Source: JALYNX01 sp963749415 (lineage in GTDB: Bacteria > Actinomycetota > Acidimicrobiia > Spongiisociales > ZC4RG35). Taken from it: 64,000 bases of DNA. Position numbers and translations under genes: made by a program. This document shows positions 1-8,817 of this stretch, piece after piece. The stretch lies in the NCBI GenBank assembly GCA_963749415.1, contig CAVVMG010000001.1, positions 1,364,001 to 1,428,000 on the forward strand, in the 5' to 3' direction. The first letter of the stretch is position 1. Each line of letters begins with the position of its first letter. The notes beneath the pieces are model-generated. The model saw nothing but the letters and a program-made list of their open reading frames with translations. It was not told the DNA's origin and did not search any database.

Positions 1-80
1 TAGAAAGTCTCGGATGAAGACGACTCGTGTGCTCAGGGAAGCCACCGGCCTCTTCATCCTCCGAAATCGGAGGATGTTTT
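1..80 (+). promoter_or_regulatory. Probable cobalamin riboswitch, 3' end with expression platform
   Basis: This leader ends directly at a B12-uptake gene. Bases 28-50 resemble a B12 box (CAGGGAAGCC). Bases 55-63 and 68-76 form a perfect 9-bp hairpin (CATCCTCCG / CGGAGGATG) followed by TTTT and the ATG at 81, so the Shine-Dalgarno GGAGG is buried in the stem. Bases 12-20 (GGATGAAGA) can pair instead with 51-59 (TCTTCATCC), which would open that hairpin. Two mutually exclusive stems are what a riboswitch needs. The aptamer itself lies mostly before the window, so its identity is inferred from context. Confidence 0.5.
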
Positions 81-1058
81 ATGCGCAGGACTTCGCTCCT
101 GATTGCCGTGCTGCTCGCGCTGGCGGGCTGCGGCACCGGGGAAGGCGGAGGGACCACCACGGGTGGGCCCACCGATACCACGCTCCCGGCCACTACCACC
201 TCGGCACCCGCCGAAACCACGACCAGCGAGTCAGACGGGTTTCCGGTGACAGTGGCCGACGGGAACGGGGAGGTGACCATCGACGAGCAGCCCCAGAGCA
301 TCGTGTCCCTTTCCTCGACAGCCACTGAGATGCTCTTTGCGATCGGGGCGGGCGATCAGGTGGTCGCAGTGGACGAGTTCTCGGTTTATCCCGAGGAAGC
401 ACCGGTGACCGACCTCTCTGGCTTCACCCCCAATATCGAGGCGATCCTCGAGTACGAGCCCGATCTGGTGGTGATTTCCTTCGATCCAGGGGAGCTGGTG
501 ACCGGATTGTCGGCGGTCGGGGTTCCCAGCCTGCTGTTGGGCACTGCGGCGAGCCTCGACGACTCCTACGCCCAGCTCGAGACGCTGGGAGCGGCCACCG
601 GACACATCGGAGAGGCTGCCGAAGCGGTTAGCGAGATGCAGGTCGGGATCGATGCGGTCCTTGCCGGTGCTGACGTCCCTCAGGGAACGAGCTTCTATCA
701 CGAGGTGGATCCGACCCTGTTCTCGGCGTCGTCGTCCAGCTTCATCGGCCAGATCTACGTCCTCCTCGGCATGGAGAACATCGCCGACGAGGCCGACCCC
801 GACGGCACCGGGTTCCCTCAGCTGGCCGCGGAGTATGTGGTTTCCTCCGACCCGGACCTCATCTTCCTCGCCGACGGCAGCATGGGGGTCACCCCGGAGA
901 GCCTGGCCGAGCGACCAGGGTGGGCCGAGATGACAGCCGTAGAGGGCGGCGCGATCGCGGTGCTCGACGAGTATCTGGCATCGAACTGGGGCCCTCGAGT
1001 CGTGGAGCTGTTGCAGTCGATCGCAGACGCAGCAATGGAGTTGGTCCCCGCCGCTTGA
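81..1058 (+). CDS. btuF: Cobalamin-type ABC transporter substrate-binding lipoprotein
   Basis: This 325-residue lipoprotein probably captures cobalamin or a related corrinoid outside the membrane. It opens with a short charged and hydrophobic signal ending in the lipobox LAGC (Cys17), followed by a Thr/Gly-rich linker to about residue 60. The rest resembles the BtuF/FecB periplasmic-binding fold, starting with VSLSSTATEMLFAIG. I chose ATG 81 over the GTG at 27 because it gives a clean signal peptide and has GGAGG 7 bases upstream. A permease, an ATPase and a corrinoid adenosyltransferase follow with overlapping ends, which favours a corrinoid over a siderophore. The exact ligand is inferred. 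Confidence 0.85.
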   Translation: MRRTSLLIAVLLALAGCGTGEGGGTTTGGPTDTTLPATTTSAPAETTTSESDGFPVTVADGNGEVTIDEQPQSIVSLSSTATEMLFAIGAGDQVVAVDEFSVYPEEAPVTDLSGFTPNIEAILEYEPDLVVISFDPGELVTGLSAVGVPSLLLGTAASLDDSYAQLETLGAATGHIGEAAEAVSEMQVGIDAVLAGADVPQGTSFYHEVDPTLFSASSSSFIGQIYVLLGMENIADEADPDGTGFPQLAAEYVVSSDPDLIFLADGSMGVTPESLAERPGWAEMTAVEGGAIAVLDEYLASNWGPRVVELLQSIADAAMELVPAA

Positions 1059-2098
1059 ACGGCACGAGCCCAGCGCGCTCGGTGGTGCCCGCCCGAATTG
1101 GGGCACGGCGGTGGCTGGTTGCCATCGCCGTCCTGGTCCTCGTGGCGGGCGCCGCGATCCTGATCGGCTCGGTCCGCATCGCTCCCGGCGCGTCAGTGCT
1201 CGCTTTGTTCGATCGCCTTCCGTTCGTCGATATCGACCACGGGCTGACCGAGGTCGAGGAGCGTCTTCTGTTCGAGCTCCGACTGCCCCGCGTTGTGATG
1301 GGAGGCATCGTGGGCGCGGTCCTCGCCGTGGCCGGCGCCGGTTACCAAGGAGTCTTCCGGAACCCTCTCGCCGACCCATATCTCCTGGGTGTCGCGGCCG
1401 GGGCTGGTCTGGGGGCGACTTTCGTCATTGGCGCAGGCGGCGGATCGGCGCTGATTCCACCAGTCGCGTTCGTAGGAGGCCTTGCCGCAGTATTGGTGAC
1501 CTATGCGGTGGGGAGAACCGCTGGGGGGAGGAGCGTCACCTCGTTGATCCTCGCCGGCGTTGCGGTGGCTGCCTTCGCCACTGCGATCCAAACCTTCGTA
1601 CTCCAGAAGAACTACGAGACCTTGCGCGAGGTTTACTCCTGGATACTCGGTCGTCTGGTCACCGTGGGTTGGGGTGAAGTGGCTGTTCTCCTGCCCTACG
1701 CCGTGTTGTCTGCAGTGGTCCTGATCCTGTTCAGACGGATGCTCGACGTGTTGGGGGTCGGTGACGAGGAGGCCACGGGACTCGGGGTCGACGTCGAGCG
1801 GGTGCGGATCGTCGTGGTGATTGCGGCGACTCTGGCCACTGCGGCGGCGGTTTCGGTGAGCGGGTTGATCGGATTCGTCGGAATCATCGTGCCCCACACC
1901 ATCAGGCTGATGACTGGCTGGAGCTATCGGGTCATCATCCCGCTCTCACTTGTGTATGGGGCATCCTTCCTCATCCTCGCCGACCTCGGGGCGCGCACCC
2001 TGATCGCTCCGGGGGAGCTCCCGATCGGAGTGCTCACCGCGTTCCTCGGAGCCCCTTTCTTCGTATTCGTGCTGCGGACGGTACGGGGGGCTGAATGA
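1055..2098 (+). CDS. btuC: Cobalamin-type ABC transporter permease (FecCD/BtuC family)
   Basis: This membrane permease of about 347 residues would form the translocation channel for the substrate delivered by the preceding lipoprotein. It has many hydrophobic segments and typical BtuC/FecCD stretches such as FRNPLADPYLLGVAAGAGLG and the C-terminal GLIGFVGIIVPH. I placed the start at TTG 1055, whose TTGA overlaps the upstream stop, a pattern seen repeatedly in this window. GTG 1082 and GTG 1085 are alternatives. The 3' end overlaps the ATPase gene by ATGA, so the three transporter genes are probably translationally coupled. Confidence 0.85.
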   Translation: MNGTSPARSVVPARIGARRWLVAIAVLVLVAGAAILIGSVRIAPGASVLALFDRLPFVDIDHGLTEVEERLLFELRLPRVVMGGIVGAVLAVAGAGYQGVFRNPLADPYLLGVAAGAGLGATFVIGAGGGSALIPPVAFVGGLAAVLVTYAVGRTAGGRSVTSLILAGVAVAAFATAIQTFVLQKNYETLREVYSWILGRLVTVGWGEVAVLLPYAVLSAVVLILFRRMLDVLGVGDEEATGLGVDVERVRIVVVIAATLATAAAVSVSGLIGFVGIIVPHTIRLMTGWSYRVIIPLSLVYGASFLILADLGARTLIAPGELPIGVLTAFLGAPFFVFVLRTVRGAE

Positions 2099-2850
2099 TT
2101 GGTTGGCGTGAGGTGTCGGTGTCTTTCGGGGCCAGCCCGGTCGTGGGGCCGCTCTCCTTGATCGTGGGGGATGGGGAGTGGCTGGGTTTGATCGGTCCCA
2201 ACGGGGCAGGCAAGTCAACGCTCCTCAAGGCGGCAGTGGGAATCGTCGAACATCGGGGTGCCGTCGATTTTGGCGATAGGGCGTCGCGGGCTGGCCTCGA
2301 CATCGCGTGGATGCCGCAGCGCCCTCGCCTCCCCGAGGAGATGACCGTCGCCGACTACGTGCTGCTCGGCAGGACCCCTCATTTGGGCAGTTTCGGGTCG
2401 GAGCGTCCCCGAGACATCGATTCGGTCGAGGCCGCGCTCGACCGACTTGAGTTGGTCGCACTCGCCGAACGGCCGCTGGGTACTCTCTCCGGGGGCGAGG
2501 CGCAGCGTGCGGTCCTGGCCCGGGCGCTGGCCCAGGAGGCGCCGGTGTTGCTACTCGATGAGCCGACTTCCAATCTCGACATCGGGCACTCCCTCGACGT
2601 GCTGGAGATCATCGATGCCCTGCGCAAGAGCGACCGATTGACCGTGGTCACAGCTCTCCATGATCTGACTCTGGCGGGCCGGTTCGCCGATCGGCTGGTG
2701 CTGTTGTCGTCGGGGCGGGTGGTCGCCGATGGCTCGCCGGCGGCGGTGCTGACCGAGGACAATCTTCGAGAGCACTACGGAGAGGGGATCCGGGTGGTCA
2801 TCGATGGAGACGGGCCGACCGTGATCCCCACGAGGAGCCGGGGTGGCTGA
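2095..2850 (+). CDS. btuD: Cobalamin-type ABC transporter ATP-binding protein
   Basis: This 251-residue ATPase powers the corrinoid importer encoded just upstream. Walker A is GPNGAGKST at residues 34-42, the signature is LSGGEAQRAVLARAL, Walker B is VLLLDEPTSNLD, and a switch His follows in TALHDL. Its size fits an import-type ABC ATPase. The ATG overlaps the permease stop (ATGA), and the end overlaps the GTG of the adenosyltransferase gene by 8 bases, so this is one operon. Confidence 0.88.
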   Translation: MIGWREVSVSFGASPVVGPLSLIVGDGEWLGLIGPNGAGKSTLLKAAVGIVEHRGAVDFGDRASRAGLDIAWMPQRPRLPEEMTVADYVLLGRTPHLGSFGSERPRDIDSVEAALDRLELVALAERPLGTLSGGEAQRAVLARALAQEAPVLLLDEPTSNLDIGHSLDVLEIIDALRKSDRLTVVTALHDLTLAGRFADRLVLLSSGRVVADGSPAAVLTEDNLREHYGEGIRVVIDGDGPTVIPTRSRGG

Positions 2851-3412
2851 TCCGGCAGTCCCACCGACAGAGCCGCCGCCAAGGGGGACAGTGCGCGAGG
2901 CATCCCTGGTCATCGTCAACACTGGCGACGGCAAGGGGAAGTCGACCGCAGCCTTTGGCACCGCCCTTCGTGCGGTCGCCCGGGGATGGAACGTCGGCGT
3001 CGTCCAGTTTCTGAAGTCCGGGGAATGGCATGTCGGCGAGGAGCAGATCGGACGTCGCTTGGGGATGGACTGGTGGGCGTTGGGCGACGGCTTCACTTGG
3101 GACTCGGAGGACATCGAAGAGTCGGAGGCGATCGCCAGAGAGGCGTGGGGGGTGGCCCGAGAGCGGATCCAGTCCGGGGAGTACGACCTCCTCATCCTCG
3201 ACGAGATCACGTATCCCCTGAATTGGGAGTGGATCGATATCGGAGAGGTGATCGAGGTCATCAAAGCCCGACCCCAACGAGTCAACCTGGTGCTGACCGG
3301 GCGGGATGCGTCGGAGCGGTTGGTAGAGGTTGCCGACACCGTCACCGAGATGAAGAAGGTCAAGCACGCTTTTGATCGGGGAGTGATGGCCAGACGCGGG
3401 ATCGACTATTGA
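2843..3412 (+). CDS. cobO: Corrinoid adenosyltransferase (CobO/CobA type)
   Basis: This 189-residue enzyme transfers the adenosyl group of ATP to cob(I)alamin, making the coenzyme form in the cytoplasm. The family P-loop GDGKGKST is at residues 28-35, followed by VVQFLKSGEW and LLILDEITY, all typical of CobA/CobO. GTG 2843 is preceded by GAGGAG and overlaps the end of the ATPase gene. Fusion of uptake and activation in one operon supports corrinoids as the transported ligand. The 3' end overlaps the convergent cyclase gene by 7 bases. Confidence 0.88.
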   Translation: MADPAVPPTEPPPRGTVREASLVIVNTGDGKGKSTAAFGTALRAVARGWNVGVVQFLKSGEWHVGEEQIGRRLGMDWWALGDGFTWDSEDIEESEAIAREAWGVARERIQSGEYDLLILDEITYPLNWEWIDIGEVIEVIKARPQRVNLVLTGRDASERLVEVADTVTEMKKVKHAFDRGVMARRGIDY

Positions 3413-6405
3413 ACAGCCGCCTTGGCGCGGACCAGGTCGAGTGCCGATTCCACGCTCAGTGATTCGCCTTCCAGCGTGGCCCGTGCGAATCCGGCGCCCA
3501 GATCCTCCCGGACCGCAGCAACCTTGAGCGCGTAGTCGTACTCCTCTGGAGGCGGCCAAATCACGACCCTGTTGTCACTCGACACCCATTCCGCCATGCC
3601 GAAGAGCCTGGCCGCTGTCTCATTGTCACCGAGGTCATGCGCGCATACCGCGAGCCCGGCCACTGCGATCGCGACGCCGCGCATGTCGCCGGCGCTCCCA
3701 CTGAGCTCCAGGCTCTCGGCGAGCGCGTCGCGGGACCGTTCGACGTGATCGTGGCGGTAGGCGGTCTTGCCGATGTGATACAGGTACTCCGCGAGGGCTG
3801 CCCGCTCGCCTGCCTGACCATCGATCATCCCCGCCCGACCCCGGTTGGCCTCGACGATGGACTGGAGCTCGGCCGTGGACGGGTTGCCCTGGATCATCGT
3901 CTTCAACTCGAAGAGGTTATTGGAGGCCTCCTCGGAGAGACTGAACCCCTCGAGCACCGATCGGTAGAGGTCGAGAGCATGCTCGGAGTCGCCACCCAGC
4001 CATGCCATCGCCCCGAGCCCGGCGTCGGCATGTGCCAGGCCGAGGCTGTCCCCTGCGTTGAACAGCAGGCTTCGGCCCGCCGCGTAGCGCTCCTCGGCTT
4101 CCGCGTAGCGACCCTCGTCTCGGGCCAGGGCCCCGAGTCTGAGCAGGGACCAACCAATGTCGAGAGCCCCCATGGCGTCGAGGAATATCTGGTGGCTCTC
4201 CATCAGGCTGCGTCGTGCGTCAGGGAGATCTCCCCGGAGGCGGGCCATCGTGCCCTGGACCGCGAGGGACCAGGCGAGGGCCCAGTATTCGTCGTTCTCC
4301 CGGCTGAGGGTCTGGGCATGGAGGATCAGGCGCTTGGCCTCGTCCAGGTCGTCTTCGAACCAAGCGAGCACCCCTAGGAGATAGGTCTGCCTCGCCTCAC
4401 CGCGGCGGTCACCAAGTTGCTGGTAGATATCGAGCCCTTCGAGAATGGCGCTCCTTGCCCGGGACAGGTCGAGGCGCCTGATGGCGAGGAGACCGGCACC
4501 GTTCAGTGCCCTGGCGACGAACTCTGGCCGCAGTCCCTCTCGTTTCGTCAGTGTCCGCTCCACCCACTCGGTTCCCTCGGAAACGTCCCGCCTGATCACC
4601 CAGAACCAGCACAGCGCCCCGGCCAAGGCGAGAGCACCTTCGAAGTTCCCCGATTGGAACAACCACTCGAGGGCACTCCGCATGTTGTAGTGCTCGAGCT
4701 CGAGTCGCTCGGTGGCAGATATCTGCTCCCTTCCGAGGAGCTGCGGGGCCGCCGTCTCCGCCATTTCCGTGTAGAAGTGGGCATGGAGGTCGCGCAGGGC
4801 ATCATCCCGGCCTTCGGCCTCCAAGCGCATCTTGGCGTAGTGCGAGATCGGCTCCAGAAGCCGGTATCGCTCCTTCTCGCCGGCGGTCGCCATCACCAGC
4901 GAGGTCTCCACGAGTCGGCCCAGGAGATTTACGACGTGATCTCGCACCACGAGGTCGCCGGAGCAAACAAGCTCTGCTGCCTCCAGGGTGAAGCCTCCGG
5001 AGAAGATGGAGAGCCTCTTGAACAGAAGACGCTCGGGGCCGGAAAGGAAGTCGTAGCTCCAGTCGAGCGTGGTCTCCAGGGTCTGCTGATGAGGCGGCAT
5101 GTCCCGCAAGGTGCCGGAGAGGAGAGCGAACTGCTGGTCGAGGCGCTGCACCAGCTGGGCCACGGAAAGCACTTTGAGCCGGGCGGCAGCCAGCTCGATA
5201 GCGAGTGGAATCCCGTCCAACCTTCGGCACACTTCGGCGACCAACGGGGCGTTTTGCGCGTCCAGCTCGAAGCCGGGCACCACGAGGCGCGCCCTGACCA
5301 CGAACAGCGCGACAGCGTCCGAGGCTGCGATATCGGCAACCGACCTCGTCCCCGGGCCCGGAATGGGAAGTGGCCCGACGTGAACCAGGTGCTCGTCCCG
5401 AATCGAGAGGAGCTCCCGGCTCGTGGCGAGGATGCGGAGCTCGGTGGTCTCACCCAACAGGTGGTCGGTGAGTTTGGCCACCGCGTCGATGAGGTGCTCG
5501 CAGCCATCGAGAACCAGCAGCGAGCGCGCCCGGGACAGTCTCGAAGCCAGTGTGTCGGTCAGGGCCTGATGCGGGCTTTCGGTGATTTGGAGCTGGCGGG
5601 CGATGCTTGCCGCGAGCATGCCCTCGTCGGCCACCCGGGAGACCTCGACGAACCAGACCCCGTCCGCGAAACGGTCGGACAGGTCGGTGGCCACCTTCAG
5701 CGCCAGGCTCGTCTTCCCAACGCCACCGGGACCGGTGATCGTGACCAGGCGGTGCTCATCGAGGGCACCTGTCACGACCCGTAGCTCCTCGACCCTGCCG
5801 ATCAGCTCGAGCTCGCGGCGCGGCAGGTTGCCCCGCATGCCCGACATGGTGCGCAGGGGCGGGAACTCCGCCTGCAGGCCCTCGATCGATAGTTGGTAGA
5901 GGTGCTCCTCGTGGGTGAGGTCCTTGAGCCGGTGGTTGCCGAGGTTCTCGATGCTGCTCCCTCCTGGCAGCGCGTACTCCGTGAGTCGGGTCGTGGTCTC
6001 CGAGAGGAGGATCTGACCTCCGTGCCCGCATTCGCCGATACGCGCTGCACGATGAACATCGATGCCGACGTAGTCCGATCCCCCGAGCCGAGCCTCTCCG
6101 GTGTGGATCCCGATCCTCACCCTGACCGGTCTCGGGCTCGGCCAGGGCTCCGCGGTCAGGGCCCGTTGGATTTCGACTGCGGCGAGAACCGAATCGACGG
6201 CCGACTGGAAGGAGATGAAGAAGCCGTCTCCTTCGTTCTTCACCATGACCCCTCGGTGGGTCGCGGAGATGTCGAGAATGATCTGATTGTGACGTTCCAG
6301 GACGGGGCGGAAGTCCTCACCCATGTCCTGGAGGAGACGGGTCGAGCCCTCGATGTCGGTGAACATGAAACTGACGGTTCCGACAGGGAGGGCACGGGAG
6401 GCCAT
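3406..6405 (-). CDS. Class III cyclase-like / STAND ATPase / TPR regulator
   Basis: This protein of 999 residues joins an N-terminal class III nucleotide-cyclase domain (about 10-175), a STAND-type ATPase (Walker A GPGGVGKT at 225-232, then LLVLDGCEHL and ILATSRELL, and IPLAIELAAARL) and a long C-terminal TPR region. No DNA-binding domain follows. In the cyclase domain Asp17, Lys56 and Asp60 are kept, but the usual Asn of the NxxxR motif is His118 (R122 present), so catalysis may be weak or lost. ATG 6405 was chosen over TTG 6417. It is likely an ATP-dependent signal-sensing protein; the signal is unknown. A related but more complete protein is at 59456-63061. Confidence 0.75.
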   Translation of the reverse strand: MASRALPVGTVSFMFTDIEGSTRLLQDMGEDFRPVLERHNQIILDISATHRGVMVKNEGDGFFISFQSAVDSVLAAVEIQRALTAEPWPSPRPVRVRIGIHTGEARLGGSDYVGIDVHRAARIGECGHGGQILLSETTTRLTEYALPGGSSIENLGNHRLKDLTHEEHLYQLSIEGLQAEFPPLRTMSGMRGNLPRRELELIGRVEELRVVTGALDEHRLVTITGPGGVGKTSLALKVATDLSDRFADGVWFVEVSRVADEGMLAASIARQLQITESPHQALTDTLASRLSRARSLLVLDGCEHLIDAVAKLTDHLLGETTELRILATSRELLSIRDEHLVHVGPLPIPGPGTRSVADIAASDAVALFVVRARLVVPGFELDAQNAPLVAEVCRRLDGIPLAIELAAARLKVLSVAQLVQRLDQQFALLSGTLRDMPPHQQTLETTLDWSYDFLSGPERLLFKRLSIFSGGFTLEAAELVCSGDLVVRDHVVNLLGRLVETSLVMATAGEKERYRLLEPISHYAKMRLEAEGRDDALRDLHAHFYTEMAETAAPQLLGREQISATERLELEHYNMRSALEWLFQSGNFEGALALAGALCWFWVIRRDVSEGTEWVERTLTKREGLRPEFVARALNGAGLLAIRRLDLSRARSAILEGLDIYQQLGDRRGEARQTYLLGVLAWFEDDLDEAKRLILHAQTLSRENDEYWALAWSLAVQGTMARLRGDLPDARRSLMESHQIFLDAMGALDIGWSLLRLGALARDEGRYAEAEERYAAGRSLLFNAGDSLGLAHADAGLGAMAWLGGDSEHALDLYRSVLEGFSLSEEASNNLFELKTMIQGNPSTAELQSIVEANRGRAGMIDGQAGERAALAEYLYHIGKTAYRHDHVERSRDALAESLELSGSAGDMRGVAIAVAGLAVCAHDLGDNETAARLFGMAEWVSSDNRVVIWPPPEEYDYALKVAAVREDLGAGFARATLEGESLSVESALDLVRAKAAVQ

Positions 6406-6431
6406 TACTGGCCACAAAGTACCGTGCCAAG

Positions 6432-7574
6432 TCAGTTGGGAGTCTTGATGTCGAAGTGGTGTTCGAGCCCGGGGCCGAGGGCCTCGAGCAAACCGGCGGC
6501 CTCCTCGGCGACCTCCGACTCGGCCCGGCTGCCCAATGCCTGGAATGGGCTAACCGAGATCCGGGGGCCGGCCTTCGAGGTGGCCAGCTTCCAACTACCC
6601 ACGAGAAAGCCGTCGTAGAGGACGTTTCCCGCCCAGCCCGGCGGTCTGGCATCGGGGCCGATCACTCGGGATCGGTCGGAGTGCCCGAGGAGGACGTTGT
6701 CGTATTCGGGGAGGAAGCGGGGTGGCGCCGGGGTGTCCGGGTCGGGGCGCGGCGCATCGGGCAGATCCAACAGCTCCCTGCCCTGGTCGTCCCGCAGAAC
6801 CTGGAGATCGGGCCTGATTTGCTCCACGACGGCGGCGAGCCCGGTGATGCCAGACCAGGTCCGCATGTCGGCGACGGTTGCCGGCCCGAAGGCGGCCAAA
6901 TAGCGCAGGGCCAGGCGCTCGGGGGCAGGCCTGGCGTCGATTGGGGTACCGAGCCAGCTTTCCACCGTGGCCCAGGTCGCATTCCCCTTCTTGCCCCAGA
7001 TGCCACGGGGCGGGATCTGCACCAAAGGAAGGTTGTAGGTGACTGCCTGGGCCAGCGACTGTGCATCGCGATCGGGCCAAATGGCGGCGAGCAGCTTCGC
7101 CAGGTCGGCGCGGGACCTCGGTTTCTCCTCCAGCAGAGAACGACCGGTGTGGAGAAGCTCCTCGAAGTCGATGCCTTCGATAGCGCGAGCGAAGGTGGTC
7201 GAGGCAAAGACCCTGACCGCTACCGGGCGGACGGTTGGGTCGATTCTCAACAGGTCCCTGGAGGTGACGAGGTGGATCGTCGCCCGGAGGAAGGCGGTCC
7301 TCACCGCCTGGCGTTCCTCGATCATCCCGGAGAGATCGAATGGATCGAAGTCGGAAATCCGCGCCCACAGCCCGAAATAGGGGTCGAGCGGGTTCTGCGC
7401 CTGCATCCCCACAAGGTGGTCGATCATGTCGGGGATAGGGATCGAGCTGCGCTCGAGCAGGTGCTGGCGCGCCAAAGTGGCCCGGTTCAGCGCTCGATTG
7501 CTGAGGATGTCGGTCACGCGTCGGATGATTGTGGCTGGTGTTGCCGCCTGTCCGATCGACGACCGGAGCGGCAT
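6432..7574 (-). CDS. Winged-helix DNA-binding domain protein (HTH_42 family)
   Basis: This protein of about 380 residues resembles the actinobacterial winged-helix family PF06224, related to the AlkX/YcaQ group of DNA glycosylases. Recognisable stretches are LSNRALNRATLARQHLLER, HLVGMQAQNPLDPYFGLWAR and the C-terminal VLYDGFLVGSWKL. I chose ATG 7574, which has AGGGG about 8 bases upstream; GTG 7517 fits the usual family start and is the main alternative. It is transcribed divergently from the phosphofructokinase gene. A role in DNA repair is known for some relatives and only possible here. Confidence 0.7.
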   Translation of the reverse strand: MPLRSSIGQAATPATIIRRVTDILSNRALNRATLARQHLLERSSIPIPDMIDHLVGMQAQNPLDPYFGLWARISDFDPFDLSGMIEERQAVRTAFLRATIHLVTSRDLLRIDPTVRPVAVRVFASTTFARAIEGIDFEELLHTGRSLLEEKPRSRADLAKLLAAIWPDRDAQSLAQAVTYNLPLVQIPPRGIWGKKGNATWATVESWLGTPIDARPAPERLALRYLAAFGPATVADMRTWSGITGLAAVVEQIRPDLQVLRDDQGRELLDLPDAPRPDPDTPAPPRFLPEYDNVLLGHSDRSRVIGPDARPPGWAGNVLYDGFLVGSWKLATSKAGPRISVSPFQALGSRAESEVAEEAAGLLEALGPGLEHHFDIKTPN

Positions 7575-7585
7575 CGCGTCACCCC

Positions 7586-7634
7586 TACGCTGACCCCTCA
7601 TATCGTCGATCAGCGCTCTGCCTCGGGCAGAGCG
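7586..7634 (+). promoter_or_regulatory. Putative -10 box and 5' UTR hairpin of the phosphofructokinase gene
   Basis: TACGCT at 7586-7591 fits a TANNNT -10 box. A hairpin with 9-bp arms (7614-7622 with 7626-7634, loop TCG) then precedes AGGAGG and the ATG at 7653. No obvious -35 box is seen. Confidence 0.35.
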
Positions 7635-7652
7635 GACCTCAGGAGGAGATGA

Positions 7653-8801
7653 ATGCGGATCGGGATCTTGACCGGTGGAGGAGACGTTCCCGGGCTCAAC
7701 GCCTGCATCAAGGCGGTGGTCAACCGGGTGACCGGGGAGGGGCACGAGGTCGTGGGGATCCGCCGCGGCTGGGGCGGTCTGGCTGAGACCAACCCCGATG
7801 ACCCGGCATCGGGCCAGGCGAACTTGCTTCCCCTCGACCCGGGGTCGGTGCGCACCATCGATCGCACCGGGGGCACCTTCCTCCACAGCTCACGGACCAA
7901 CCCGGCCAAGGTGAGGGCGTCGGAGATGCCGGCATACCTGGCAGCGAGCTTCGACGGGCCCGGGCCCCATGACATAACTCCCTATGTGCTTCGGGCGCTG
8001 GAGACCCACCGCATCGACGTCCTGATCCCGATCGGTGGCGACGACACCCTGTCTTATGGCCTCCGCCTCCACGAGGAGGGAGTGCCGGTGATCGCAATCC
8101 CCAAGACGATGGACAACGACGTCCACGGCACCGACTACTGCATCGGCTTCTCCACCGCGGTCAGCCGCGGGGTCCAATTCATCCACAGCCTGCGCACCGC
8201 GGCCGGGTCCCACGAGCGGGTCGCGGTAGTCGAGTTGTTCGGCCGGTACAGCGGTGAGACCTCCCTGATCACGGCATACCTATCAGGCGTGGACCGGGCG
8301 ATCATCTCCGAGGTTCCCTTCGATGTCGACAAGCTCGCCGGGTACCTCATGGCGGACCAGGCGGCCAACCCTTCCAACTACGCGATGATGACCATCTCCG
8401 AGGGGGCTCATCCAATGGAGGGCGAGATCCTGCTCACCGGGGATGAAGACGCCTACGGCCACCGCAAGCTCGGCGGCATCGGTGCCCTGACTGGTGAGCT
8501 GCTCAAGGAGCGCACCGGAGAGGGCATCCTCTACCAACAGGTGGGGTATCTGATGCGGTCGGGCGCTCCCGATTCCTTGGATCTGATGGTCGCCACGAAC
8601 TACGCGGTGATGGCTTCGGATCTGGCCATGGAAGGGAGCCACGGCCGGATGGTCGCCCTCCGCGGGGGCACCTATACCGATGTCCCGATCGCGGTCACCA
8701 GGGAGGGCGTGAAGCGGGTCGACGTCGACGAGCTGTACGACGTCGATGCCTATCGCCCCAAGGTGCGCCACGTGCTCGGCAAGCCGATGTTCCTCTACTA
8801 G
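7653..8801 (+). CDS. pfp: 6-phosphofructokinase, probably pyrophosphate-dependent
   Basis: This 382-residue enzyme phosphorylates fructose 6-phosphate in glycolysis. It begins MRIGILTGGGDVPGLN and contains IGGDDTLSYG (GGDDT at 128-132) and PKTMDND (Lys151). In this family Asp in place of the second Gly of GGDG, together with Lys in PKT(I/M)DND, marks pyrophosphate rather than ATP as phosphoryl donor; both are present, so I predict a PPi-PFK. The substrate segment FSTAVSRG and VELFGRYSG are intact. AGGAGG precedes the ATG. Confidence 0.82.
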   Translation: MRIGILTGGGDVPGLNACIKAVVNRVTGEGHEVVGIRRGWGGLAETNPDDPASGQANLLPLDPGSVRTIDRTGGTFLHSSRTNPAKVRASEMPAYLAASFDGPGPHDITPYVLRALETHRIDVLIPIGGDDTLSYGLRLHEEGVPVIAIPKTMDNDVHGTDYCIGFSTAVSRGVQFIHSLRTAAGSHERVAVVELFGRYSGETSLITAYLSGVDRAIISEVPFDVDKLAGYLMADQAANPSNYAMMTISEGAHPMEGEILLTGDEDAYGHRKLGGIGALTGELLKERTGEGILYQQVGYLMRSGAPDSLDLMVATNYAVMASDLAMEGSHGRMVALRGGTYTDVPIAVTREGVKRVDVDELYDVDAYRPKVRHVLGKPMFLY

Positions 8802-8817
8802 TAGCGGCGCTACACCT

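Noticed and set aside
231..1379. Long minus-strand frame opposite the B12-binding protein gene
   Set aside because: Composition is typical of GC-rich antisense frames and it spans the boundary of two clear plus-strand genes.
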